NCBI RefSeq assembly: GCF_005502275.1
Contig: NZ_SWLZ01000016.1
Location: 42,935 to 106,934 of the forward strand
Source: Robertmurraya siralis
GTDB lineage: Bacteria > Bacillota > Bacilli > Bacillales > Cytobacillaceae
Direction: 5' to 3'
DNA length: 64,000 bases
Below the pieces are notes generated by a model. The model was not told the origin of the DNA, searched no databases, and worked only from the letters and a program-made list of their open reading frames with translations. The position numbers and the translations under genes were made by a program. Below, piece after piece: positions 45,379 through 52,690 of the stretch (positions are counted from its first letter, which is position 1; the number at the start of each line of letters is the position of its first letter).

Positions 45379-45579
45379 TCACTCCTTATGCTTCTTGAAA
45401 ACGATAATCCACCCGATCATAAATAATGCACCAAATACAACCATCGTTTCTCCATTTTTATCACGTATTAACTTCCCACAAGGAAAAAACGGAAAGTCCT
45501 CCACCTCAATTTCATTCATAACAAAATGATCATCGATCCATTCCATTACCTTTGTTTCGTTATCTTCCAAAGAAACCAC
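45379..45579 (-). CDS. small hypothetical protein with C-terminal membrane helix
   Basis: A 66-residue frame with an acidic first half (ETKVMEWIDDHFVMNEIEV), a PFFPCGKLIRDKNGETMVVF middle and a short membrane helix at the end (GALFMIGWIIVF-KKHKE). It stands where Tn916 carries orf24. AAGGAGTG is too close to the GTG at 45579 and better placed for a TTG at 45570. No function can be assigned; membership in the element's transfer operon is inferred from position and strand. Confidence 0.6.
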   Translation of the reverse strand: MVSLEDNETKVMEWIDDHFVMNEIEVEDFPFFPCGKLIRDKNGETMVVFGALFMIGWIIVFKKHKE

Positions 45580-45640
45580 ACTCCTTCATAGATGAAACAA
45601 TAAAAAAAGCATGACAGGAGATTTGTCATACGTGAATGTG

Positions 45641-46708
45641 TTATATCTGTATTGCTTCTGCAATGCCAGCCATGATATATGCTGCACATGGTACAGCGAT
45701 CCCATTTCCAAGCGCTTTATATCTTGCATGATCACTAATTGCTTCATCTTTGTGTCCTAAAGCTGTCCAGCCCTCTGGTAATCCCATCAAACGTTCACAT
45801 TCTAATGGGGTGAGTTGTCGTATATAACCTTCTTTTTCTTTTCCTTCATACCAAAATGAAAAATAATTTACGGAACTTGCAAGCAAAGTTGGAAAAGGGT
45901 CATGTGTCCGCCCAAAACTTCCAATGAATCCTGTTTTGTTTTTGTCTTTTGCGGTACTTCGCATACGTCTTTCTTGAAAGGGGCGGACGATGGGTATTTT
46001 CCCCCTTGTTTTTTGAGCAGATATTCGACTGGTGCTGGTGGAGGACAGCCTGTCTTTTCCGCAAGACGTAGGAAACGATTGCAAATTGCGGGCTTTAAAT
46101 AATATTTCTCTGGCACGTGTTCCTCTAAAATCTGCCACGAGGAAGATACGTCTTCGTCTTTGAGGTAGCGTGGGCTTTCCCCAATATCGGGCATCCAAGA
46201 GTCGCCAACAGACTTCAACGTTTCTCCCTCGCACCATTCCAGCCTTGGCCCATTCTCCAGAAGCAGGCATTGGAATATCGGTTTTTGTGAACGACTCCAA
46301 CACGGCTTTAAAATCCAACCGGTTATTTGATGAAAATGCTCCAATGACGTTTTCCCAAACAGCGATAACTGGATATTCTCCATCCGTTGCACACCTCATT
46401 TCTTCAATAATTCGTATCGCATGATAAAATAAACTTGATTGACTTCCTGCCAATCCTTCTCGATTTCCGTTATTAGATAGATTTTGATAAGGCGATCCAA
46501 ACGTAATAATATCTACGGGAGGGATAGCCCCACCATGAAGTTTTGTAATGTCTCCAATATGAACCATCATTGGAAAGTGTCTTTTTGTAATGGATATAGG
46601 TGCTTTCTCAATCTCACTTGCCCAAATTGAGGTAATATTAGCAAGAGAAGCAGCTAAAGAGAAGACACCAATTCCGTCAAAAAGACTACCTAATGTAAGA
46701 CCTGTCAT
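45641..46708 (-). CDS. C5-cytosine DNA methyltransferase, catalytic Cys replaced
   Basis: A 355-residue Dcm-type enzyme which, if active, would methylate C5 of cytosine in a short site. Motif I SLFDGIGVFSLAA, motif VI WENVIGAFSSN, motif VIII QRRRRIFLVAD, motif IX/X RQLTPLECERLMGLP and YKALGNGIAVP are intact. Motif IV, normally GSPCQ with the nucleophile Cys, reads GSPYQ here: codon TAT at 46487-46489. One base change (G to A) explains it. The protein may bind DNA and S-adenosylmethionine but should not methylate. The ATG at 46708 overlaps the upstream adenine methyltransferase stop by four bases, so the two are co-transcribed. Its length is normal for orphan mobile-element methylases. Confidence 0.88.
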   Translation of the reverse strand: MTGLTLGSLFDGIGVFSLAASLANITSIWASEIEKAPISITKRHFPMMVHIGDITKLHGGAIPPVDIITFGSPYQNLSNNGNREGLAGSQSSLFYHAIRIIEEMRCATDGEYPVIAVWENVIGAFSSNNRLDFKAVLESFTKTDIPMPASGEWAKAGMVRGRNVEVCWRLLDARYWGKPTLPQRRRRIFLVADFRGTRAREILFKARNLQSFPTSCGKDRLSSTSTSRISAQKTRGKIPIVRPFQERRMRSTAKDKNKTGFIGSFGRTHDPFPTLLASSVNYFSFWYEGKEKEGYIRQLTPLECERLMGLPEGWTALGHKDEAISDHARYKALGNGIAVPCAAYIMAGIAEAIQI

Positions 46709-47277
46709 AAGCAATCAATCTTTAATGTAGGATCTTGCTTTTTAGTTTCTAAAGAAATACTACTTTCCACTTCATTCCCCCAAACATCCCAATCAACAGG
46801 TGATTGCCTAGCGAATAATTCAACTCGCGGTAAATCGCCCATTAGCTCAACTATCTTATCTCTTGCAATGTCAGGCTTTTTACTGTGTCCTTCCACAGGA
46901 CTTACAATTAACTGATGAACCTTCTTCGATATTCTTTTGGGACGTCCTTTTACAGCTAATAAACAAATTTCAGCGTTTGAGCGTGTCCAATGACCCAAAC
47001 CAAAGAAAAAGCCATTTCCTGACTTGTTTTGTTTCACCCAGACAAAGGCAACCGTTTTAAATGTATATCCCCACGCAATTATCACTTGTAATGCTTCTTG
47101 TAGCATAGGGAAGGTCGTCCATAAAAATAAAACACTATCTTTGTGAGAGATAGTATCAATAGGTAAATTACAAATATCTTTTAAATTCATTGTTTGATAA
47201 TGGTTTTCTGCCACACCATTTCCTTTTCTTTGTCGGTATTGCCACGGCGGATCAGCATAGATAATGTTATATTTCAT
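46705..47277 (-). CDS. MT-A70 family N6-adenine methyltransferase
   Basis: A 190-residue orphan adenine methyltransferase. The catalytic motif DPPW (NIIYADPPWQYRQRKGNG) is at residues 9-12, followed by LFLWTTFPMLQEALQVI and the FWTR-like GLGHWTRSNAEICLLAVKG with the S-adenosylmethionine region; the C-terminal PRVELFARQSPVDWDVWGNE is typical of the family. GAGGTG precedes the ATG at 47277; a longer frame lacks a site. It is the first gene of a short operon with the cytosine enzyme and lies at the right end of the element, close to attR. No restriction enzyme is linked, so it probably masks the element from host restriction. Confidence 0.93.
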   Translation of the reverse strand: MKYNIIYADPPWQYRQRKGNGVAENHYQTMNLKDICNLPIDTISHKDSVLFLWTTFPMLQEALQVIIAWGYTFKTVAFVWVKQNKSGNGFFFGLGHWTRSNAEICLLAVKGRPKRISKKVHQLIVSPVEGHSKKPDIARDKIVELMGDLPRVELFARQSPVDWDVWGNEVESSISLETKKQDPTLKIDCL

Positions 47278-47420
47278 TTTTATCACCTCAAATTTGCACA
47301 ATAAAAAAATGTCATTTGTCAACGTTTACCGTTTAAATGACAATTAAGATTTATTTACTTATCATAAGAATGCATAGTATAAATTGAAGTTGTATACTTT
47401 TATCACTCGATTTTTCCATA

Positions 47421-47447
47421 AAAAAAGACGCTTCAATTGAAACGTCT
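47421..47447 (-). terminator. terminator at the right edge of the element
   Basis: AGACG-TTTCAATTGAAG-CGTCT stem (47426-47447), on the minus strand followed by a U run. It would stop leftward transcription coming in across attR. The methyltransferase promoter must lie left of it. Confidence 0.65.
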
Positions 47448-47501
47448 CTTGTTTGAGATATCAAATTTTCATAGTGATAACTCTAAACTGTAATTTGCAT
47501 T

Positions 47502-47525
47502 CATTGCATTAAAATTGCATTATTT
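47502..47525 (+). promoter_or_regulatory. candidate integrase arm-type site, right
   Basis: Two ATTGCAT heptamers in direct repeat; matches 10499-10522 at 21 of 24 bases in the same orientation. It lies 91 bp inside the attR core. Confidence 0.55.
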
Positions 47526-47615
47526 TAATTTTTTATATCATATTATAAGAGTTGATACTTCCTAAAAACCCTTTAAAATCAATGATATTGCTCTATACCT
47601 AGCACCGTGAAAGTA

Positions 47616-47628
47616 GAGTGGGAGTAGT
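47616..47628 (+). repeat. right attachment core (attR)
   Basis: GAGTGGGAGTAGT, identical to the copy at the guaA stop codon. Beyond it lies non-element sequence, including a terminator at 47755 that may originally have served guaA. Confidence 0.85.
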
Positions 47629-47754
47629 TCACTAAGGGTATTTGAAGTGAAAACGTTGATTTTACTGCATTTTAATGGTATGAAAAATGGATAAAACAAT
47701 TAAAAATGAATAGGTTCTCCGCCAAGATTCCGCCAGAGGAATAGGCAGGGAAGT

Positions 47755-47788
47755 AGAGCTACTGTATAAAAGCAGTGGCTCTTTTTTT
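47755..47788 (+). terminator. terminator right of attR
   Basis: AGAGCTACTG pairs with CAGTGGCTCT (one wobble) around a seven-base loop, then seven T. With the element removed it would stand about 130 bp behind guaA. Confidence 0.75.
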
Positions 47789-47869
47789 GAATCTAAATCA
47801 TTTTTAAGTCATTGTTTATTAGTGTTGTCGCGCATGTGTGATTAGAAAGTGAGGGGAGTAAATTAATAA

Positions 47870-48365
47870 AGGAAACCTATTTATAAATATCCTTTGAAGG
47901 ATTATCTTCGCCAAAAGGAAACCTTTACAGTTGTGACTGATCCTAGTGAATGAACTGTTAAGTGATTTAAAAGAAGCAATCCTTCTTTGTCCGATCAGCA
48001 TGAATCCTTTCAGCATTTCTCTACTCGAGACAGTCATGCAAACAGTACTGGAGCATATTTCTCTAAATATGACCTTTTACCGTTCCATGTTAATTGAAGA
48101 GAATCGAATCTATCAGTTTCAAGCGAAAATGGAGAATATCATTAAGGATAAATTAATGGAGGGGTGGAAACCTGCTCAGGAAAACGCCCCATTAGCGATA
48201 TCCAAGGAATTACTGATCGAATACCTCGTATCGGCTTTCATGGGAATTATAATTTGGTCGATTAAAAACGATAAGCCCCTTTCTAAAGAGGAGATTTCAT
48301 CTCAGTTTAGTAAAATTGTTGCCTATGGGCACTTAAGGGCTGCCGGTATCGCCGTAGAGGAATAA
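47870..48365 (+). pseudogene. TetR-family regulator, C-terminal remnant
   Basis: The ligand-binding half of a TetR regulator in two frames: IYKYPLKDYLRQKETFTVV and TDPSE, ending in a stop at about 47951, then, after a one-base shift, NELLSDLKEAILLCPISMN through FYRSMLIEENRIYQFQAKM to the end at 48365. The DNA-binding N-terminus is absent. The break lies near the element's right end, so the loss may be linked to an earlier insertion or deletion at this spot. Confidence 0.7.
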
Positions 48366-48397
48366 AATGAGCGAGAGTAGAAGGGAACTAATTAGGA

Positions 48398-48425
48398 TTG
48401 ACATATCGCGAAATGTAGATATAAT
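48398..48425 (+). promoter_or_regulatory. promoter and operator of the ArsR gene
   Basis: TTGACA and TATAAT with a 16-bp spacer. The near-palindrome ACATATCGCGAAATGT (48401-48416) covers the spacer and recurs in related form at 48771. The predicted transcript starts at or next to the ATG at 48432. Confidence 0.75.
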
Positions 48426-48431
48426 AAAAGC

Positions 48432-48734
48432 ATGGATCCAATTAAAGTGTTCAAAGCGTTGTCTAACGAGTCGAGATTACAGATTTTACAGTGGCTTAAG
48501 GAGCCTGAAAAACATTTTGTGCCCCATGAAGGAGTGGATATGAGGGAAATCGGGGTGTGTGTCAGTCAAGTGACGGATAAGTTGAACATGACACAGTCGA
48601 CAGCATCGCAGTATTTGTTCATTCTACAACGGGCCGGACTGATTCGAACTAAGCGGATCGGCAAATACACGTACTACAAACGGGATGAAGAAAAGATCAG
48701 TGAGTTGGCTGCATATTTGAATCAGAAGCTCTGA
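48432..48734 (+). CDS. ArsR-family repressor
   Basis: A 100-residue winged-helix repressor. The helix-turn-helix lies in VSQVTDKLNMTQSTASQYLFIL, followed by the wing RKRIGKYTYYKRDE-like TKRIGKYTYYKRDEEK. A pair of Cys-type metal ligands as in ArsR or SmtB is not present (one Cys in GVCVSQ), so the effector is probably not a metal. No ribosome-binding site precedes the ATG; the -10 box ends seven bases before it, which suggests a leaderless mRNA. It lies before an MFS exporter and similar operator motifs stand before both, so it most likely represses the exporter. Confidence 0.9.
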   Translation: MDPIKVFKALSNESRLQILQWLKEPEKHFVPHEGVDMREIGVCVSQVTDKLNMTQSTASQYLFILQRAGLIRTKRIGKYTYYKRDEEKISELAAYLNQKL

Positions 48735-48735
48735 A

Positions 48736-48763
48736 CTGAATACCTTAAACGTATTCAGTTTTT
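48736..48763 (+). terminator. terminator after the ArsR gene
   Basis: CTGAATAC/GTATTCAG stem with a seven-base loop followed by five T. The MFS gene therefore needs its own promoter. Confidence 0.75.
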
Positions 48764-48770
48764 CGGCCCT

Positions 48771-48794
48771 ACATATCGAAATATCGCAATATGT
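48771..48794 (+). promoter_or_regulatory. second ArsR operator, before the MFS gene
   Basis: ACATATCG, ATATCG and CAATATGT in close succession, the same half-site motif as at 48401. It is the likely link between regulator and exporter. Confidence 0.6.
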
Positions 48795-48859
48795 AAATTT
48801 ATTAAAAGGATCCTCATATCGGTAATTGTAAAAACAATAAAAAAGGAGAAGTGAACGTA

Positions 48860-50053
48860 ATGTCTAACACGTGGAGAGTCTATTTATTGGCTTTAGTTAC
48901 TTTTTTAGTGGGTACATCAGAGTACGTTATTTCCGGCATCTTAGATAAAATCTCGGATACAATGGGTATTTCCGTTACTTCTGCGGGGCAGTTAGTCACG
49001 ATTTTTTCCTTTGTATACGCCATTGGCACCCCAATCCTTATGGCTTTGACTGCTAAGGTGGAAAGACAAAAACTGCTGGTTTGGGCGCTAGGTATCTTCG
49101 TAATTGGGAATGTATTGTCATTCGTTTTGCCTGGCTATGCATCGTTTCTCGCCGCTCGCGTCATAATGGCTTTAGGTGCGGGAATGGTCGTGGTAACTGC
49201 TTTGGACATCGCCGCAAAAATTGCGGCTCCAGGCAAACAAGCCAGCGCGATTGCTACCGTGGTGATGGGTTTTACGGCTTCCCTGATTATCGGCGTGCCG
49301 CTTGGACGTATCGTTGCAGCACAGTTCGGATGGAAAACTGTTTTTGGTATATTGGCACTGGCCGGTCTGGTAGCTATGTTCGTTCTGTACGCCATCATCC
49401 CTCGAGTTCAAGGGGATAAACCGATTCCGTTGTCCAAGCAACTTGCCTTTTTGAAAAACGGAAACGTAGCGCTAGGACTTGCGATTACCTTTTTCTGGCT
49501 TGGCGGATACTCGATCGCCTATACCTACATTTCACCGTATCTACTTGATGTTGCCGGATTGAAAGAAGGGATGCTGAGTGGAGTGCTGTTGGCTTTCGGC
49601 ATCGCTAGCTTGCTCGGATCCAAATTCGGCGGTTTCAGCACGGATAAATGGGGGGTATTTCCGACACTGTCAGGGGGGATGCTCTTGCATGTCTTAGCGC
49701 TGCTTCTCCTCTCTTTCACCGTTACCTATACGCATTCGTGGTTGCCGATTGTCATCCTCCTGATCTTGTGGTCGTTTGCTGCATGGTCCTCCGGTCCAAC
49801 GCAACAAGTCAATCTAGTTCGGATTGAACCGAATTATTCTGGAATCATGCTGAGCCTGAACCAATCCATGATGCAGTTGTCCATGGCTGCGGGCGCTGCA
49901 ATCGGAGGCATCATGGTCGACCGTGTGTCTCTATCAGCCATTACATGGGTCGGGATGGTTGGAGTCGCTATTGCGATCGTGGTGGTGTCGTTCTTGAGGT
50001 CGCGAATGAGTGCCGGCAGTCAAGGTTCCGGAGAGTATCTGGATGAAATATAA
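48860..50053 (+). CDS. MFS exporter (DHA1 family)
   Basis: A 397-residue efflux pump with twelve predicted membrane helices. Family motifs: GTSEYVISGILDKISD in helix 1 and the following loop, the motif-A-like TAKVERQKLLVWALG after helix 2, and motif C-like FTASLIIGVPLGRIVA in helix 5. DHA1 members of this AraJ/YdhP-like kind pump sugars, arabinose-type compounds or drugs with proton exchange. The ATG at 48860 is preferred (AAAGGAG eleven bases upstream); a GTG three codons earlier is too close to the site. It has a higher GC content than its neighbours, a hint of transfer. Control by the ArsR protein encoded upstream is likely. Confidence 0.88.
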   Translation: MSNTWRVYLLALVTFLVGTSEYVISGILDKISDTMGISVTSAGQLVTIFSFVYAIGTPILMALTAKVERQKLLVWALGIFVIGNVLSFVLPGYASFLAARVIMALGAGMVVVTALDIAAKIAAPGKQASAIATVVMGFTASLIIGVPLGRIVAAQFGWKTVFGILALAGLVAMFVLYAIIPRVQGDKPIPLSKQLAFLKNGNVALGLAITFFWLGGYSIAYTYISPYLLDVAGLKEGMLSGVLLAFGIASLLGSKFGGFSTDKWGVFPTLSGGMLLHVLALLLLSFTVTYTHSWLPIVILLILWSFAAWSSGPTQQVNLVRIEPNYSGIMLSLNQSMMQLSMAAGAAIGGIMVDRVSLSAITWVGMVGVAIAIVVVSFLRSRMSAGSQGSGEYLDEI

Positions 50054-50524
50054 AAAGACATTTATTAAATGAATTGAAGTTGCACCTTATGGCAAACGAC
50101 TAAAATGCATCATCTTCTGGTTTTCTGAAGATGATGCATGACAACCAAATAACACGTGGAGAACCGAATTACAAATAGTGGTAAAATGCAAGATCAAGGC
50201 TGTGATGATGAGTCCTGCAGCAAATAATTTTACCGCGCTTTGCAGGTGAAACAAAGAAAATACCATATAGTGCGGAAGCAATTGAAGGTGAACCGATGGC
50301 CTTTAACGGATAAGGATTTAGGGTCTTATCTGTTTTCTTTGTATTGTTATTACAATTTTTTCATTTCTTTACGTATTTCTTAAATATAAAATGAAGGGGA
50401 GAAATCCTCAAATTAAGAAAAAACCAACTGAAAACAGTTGGCTTACAGCATCCTTATTTCTGATTGTGTTCATACTGAGCGGAACAGCCCTTAAGTGAGC
50501 GATATCATCTATAAGTTAAGTTGA
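50054..50524. other. intergenic stretch with a strong hairpin and a gene relic
   Basis: ATGCATCATCTTC/GAAGATGATGCAT (50105-50139) forms a perfect 13-bp stem, possibly the end of the MFS transcript, though the T run is poor. At about 50232-50310 the plus strand has 26 open codons (RFAGETKKIPYSAEAIEGEP) ending in a stop that looks like a gene end without the rest; family not recognised. CCAACTG/CAGTTGG lies at 50424-50441. Confidence 0.45.
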
Positions 50525-51466
50525 TTATATGTTAGACTTGGCTTTTGTATATAGCTTTAGAGTATCTGCGATTTGTGCTCTATCTGGATTACGAATATCT
50601 TTTAATGGAGCGCCCATGACAATACATATATATTCATGACCGTTTACCAACCCAAGTGTTGCCCAGCATTGTCCAGCTTCGGACGTTGTGCCGGATTTAC
50701 CCCCAATAATTTCAAATCCGTTCTGCTCCTCTTTATTAAGAAACTTAAGAACAGAGGACTCTAACAAAATTCCATCGGGATGCTCCGCTGTTGATGTTGT
50801 TTGAAAGGTCTCTTTTGTAAAAATTGCTTTAAAATGACCGTTATCTAATGCATAATCTAAGAGTTTGGCCATGTCAAATGCCGTCGTATACTGATTTTCA
50901 TTATGGAGACCTTCTGGGTTAGTAAAGTGCGTATCATTTAAGCCGATTTCATCCGCTTTGTCATTCATCATTTGAACAAAACTGTCCACATTTCCTGCGA
51001 TGTGAACGGCTAAGGAGTTAGCGGCTTCTCCACCTGAACTTAAAATCGTACCATACAATAGATCACGGTAGGTTACTTTTTCTCTTCCAAAAAAACCTGC
51101 CATTGAAGAGTTTCTCGCCACCATTTTTTTATATGTATCTATATCTATAGGGGCAGTTTCCGATAAATCATTAATATGTTCAAGTGCTACGATGGCTGTC
51201 ATTATTTTTGTAAGCGATGCGGGATATGCCTTTTCTTTCGCATTTTTTTCATGAACCACACTCCCTGTTTTTCTATCGATCAGATAAATATATGGACTGG
51301 TGTAATCGGTCGTATCCCTTTGGATTTCTTTATCAATGATATCAATGTTTGGATTGACGTAATCATTCGACTCCTTGATTTCTGTACTTTCGCTATCTTC
51401 TAATTTAAATAAAAAAAACAACACTACAACTGCAATTACTAACATAAACGTTATCAATTTTTTCAT
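50525..51466 (-). CDS. serine-type D-Ala-D-Ala carboxypeptidase
   Basis: Trims the terminal D-Ala from peptidoglycan pentapeptides outside the membrane. 313 residues from the ATG at 51466. One N-terminal membrane helix or uncleaved signal (ITFMLVIAVVVLFFLFKL), then the penicillin-binding protein core: SxxK in PASLTKIMTA at about residue 84 (nucleophile Ser), the SGGEAAN motif near 145 (SxN equivalent), and KSG in GGKSGTTSEAG near 255. The usual C-terminal anchor domain of PBP5 is missing, so it is a short member. It lies 130 bases behind a VanRS-like two-component pair on the same strand, which may control it. Confidence 0.9.
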   Translation of the reverse strand: MKKLITFMLVIAVVVLFFLFKLEDSESTEIKESNDYVNPNIDIIDKEIQRDTTDYTSPYIYLIDRKTGSVVHEKNAKEKAYPASLTKIMTAIVALEHINDLSETAPIDIDTYKKMVARNSSMAGFFGREKVTYRDLLYGTILSSGGEAANSLAVHIAGNVDSFVQMMNDKADEIGLNDTHFTNPEGLHNENQYTTAFDMAKLLDYALDNGHFKAIFTKETFQTTSTAEHPDGILLESSVLKFLNKEEQNGFEIIGGKSGTTSEAGQCWATLGLVNGHEYICIVMGAPLKDIRNPDRAQIADTLKLYTKAKSNI

Positions 51467-51595
51467 GTAACCTCTACCCTTTGCTAACATATTCTTTTAT
51501 GCTAGGTAAAGTATAGGTAAAACTATTTAAATATTAAGTAGGGTAAAACTTAAATTTTTCTTAAATTAAGAAATTGGAGCTAGAGTATTGTATCT

Positions 51596-52690
51596 TTACT
51601 CTTCTCTTGGCAATCGTACTTCAAACACAGTCTCTATTATGTTACTGTCGGCAGTAATCATTCCTTTATGCTGTTCCACAATATTCTTTGCTATAAACAA
51701 TCCAAGACCTGTGCTATTTTCTTTATGCGTTCGCGATTTATCTCCTGTATAGAACATTTCAAAGAGATGTGGAAGTTCATCGGAAGGGATGCTTCCTCCA
51801 TAATTGATTACTTGAACGACAGCGTTGCTGTCGTCTGTAAAACCGTTAACATCGATGTACTGACCATCATTTCCATAACGAATCGCATTAGCCAGAAGAT
51901 TTTCGAACACACGTGCCAGTAAATCTCCATCCCCTACAATGAATAGATGAGGATCGCAATCCAAGCGAACAGTCAAACGATTTTTTTCAAGTAAAGGATA
52001 CATTTCTTCTTTTAATTGATTAAGGAGATCGGTTAAATTAATTCTACTTTTTTTAAGGGTAATCATTCCATAATTCATTCTAGTAATTTCAAATAATTCG
52101 TCAATTAGTCTTTCCAATCGTTTGGATTTATTAAAAGTAATGGTTAAAAAATGTCTGACTTGTTCTTTAGTTAAGTTCTCATCCTTAAGGATTAAATCCA
52201 AATATCCAAGAACAGAGGTAAGTGGAGTGCGTAAATCATGAGCTAAATTTACGACTAACTGATCTTTGCTGCTTTCCGAAAAATCTCCTCGTTGAATCGC
52301 TTCTTGCAATTTCTCGCTTGCTAAATTAATGTCTAGAGCGATATCTTTAAATTCATCATTTGATGGGATATGCACTTTATGATTAAAGTCACCGCGCGCG
52401 AGATAACGAATTCCGTTTGAAATTTCATTAAAGTAAACAGAATAAGGTTTAGTAAGAAAAAAGAAAAAGAGGAAAGATAACAAAATAAATAAAATGAAAA
52501 AGAGATTAAAGTCTCCAAAATTACCTATCAGAATGCGAATTTGAGCAATTAGATCTTCATGTTGAGCACTTGTGTGATAATAGAACTGCAAACCTTTAAA
52601 GAATAGATAGGTAATACTTGCTGAACAAGACATACTTATTACGAATAATAGTATCATTTTTGCACGAAAACTACGGGATATCTTAACCAT
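51596..52690 (-). CDS. VanS-like sensor histidine kinase
   Basis: A 364-residue membrane kinase. Two helices (MILLFVISMSCSASITYLFF and FFILFILLSFLFFFF) flank a short outer loop; a HAMP-type linker follows (GIRYLARGDFNHKVHIPS). Phospho-acceptor His in VNLAHDLRTPLTSVLGYLDL near residue 180, then N-box FENLLANAIRYG and G2 STGLGLFIAKNIV. The ATG at 52690 overlaps the regulator stop by eight bases (ATGGTTAA). Frames extending far upstream are inside the regulator gene and not credible. Sequence pattern resembles VanS; inducer unknown. Confidence 0.88.
   Translation of the reverse strand: MVKISRSFRAKMILLFVISMSCSASITYLFFKGLQFYYHTSAQHEDLIAQIRILIGNFGDFNLFFILFILLSFLFFFFLTKPYSVYFNEISNGIRYLARGDFNHKVHIPSNDEFKDIALDINLASEKLQEAIQRGDFSESSKDQLVVNLAHDLRTPLTSVLGYLDLILKDENLTKEQVRHFLTITFNKSKRLERLIDELFEITRMNYGMITLKKSRINLTDLLNQLKEEMYPLLEKNRLTVRLDCDPHLFIVGDGDLLARVFENLLANAIRYGNDGQYIDVNGFTDDSNAVVQVINYGGSIPSDELPHLFEMFYTGDKSRTHKENSTGLGLFIAKNIVEQHKGMITADSNIIETVFEVRLPREE

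Larger units (their letters stand above)
10430..47628. mobile_element. Tn916-type integrative conjugative element, about 37.2 kb
   Basis: Limits are the two 13-bp repeats in the guaA 3' end and at 47616. The left part encodes a tyrosine integrase, a DUF3173 protein and Tn916 orf8/orf7 relatives; the right part encodes the Tn916 transfer genes orf15 to orf23 in order, plus an oriT region. Two DNA methyltransferases stand at the right end where Tn916 has none. Between 13 and 35.9 kb lies unrelated cargo full of insertion sequences and gene fragments. Homologues of Tn916 orf14 (cell-wall hydrolase) and orf13 (VirB8-like) are not found, and orf7 is broken, so excision may still work while self-transfer probably does not. 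Confidence 0.85.

Noticed and set aside
45868..46424. Alternative frames inside the cytosine methyltransferase gene
   Set aside because: Shadows of a conserved frame; no domain or start signal.
10430..47628. Prophage interpretation of the insert
   Set aside because: No capsid, terminase, portal or tail genes; relaxase, VirB4, coupling ATPase and ArdA point to a conjugative element.
47819..48037. Minus-strand 72-codon frame near the right end of the element
   Set aside because: It is antisense to the TetR remnant and has no recognisable domain or ribosome-binding site.
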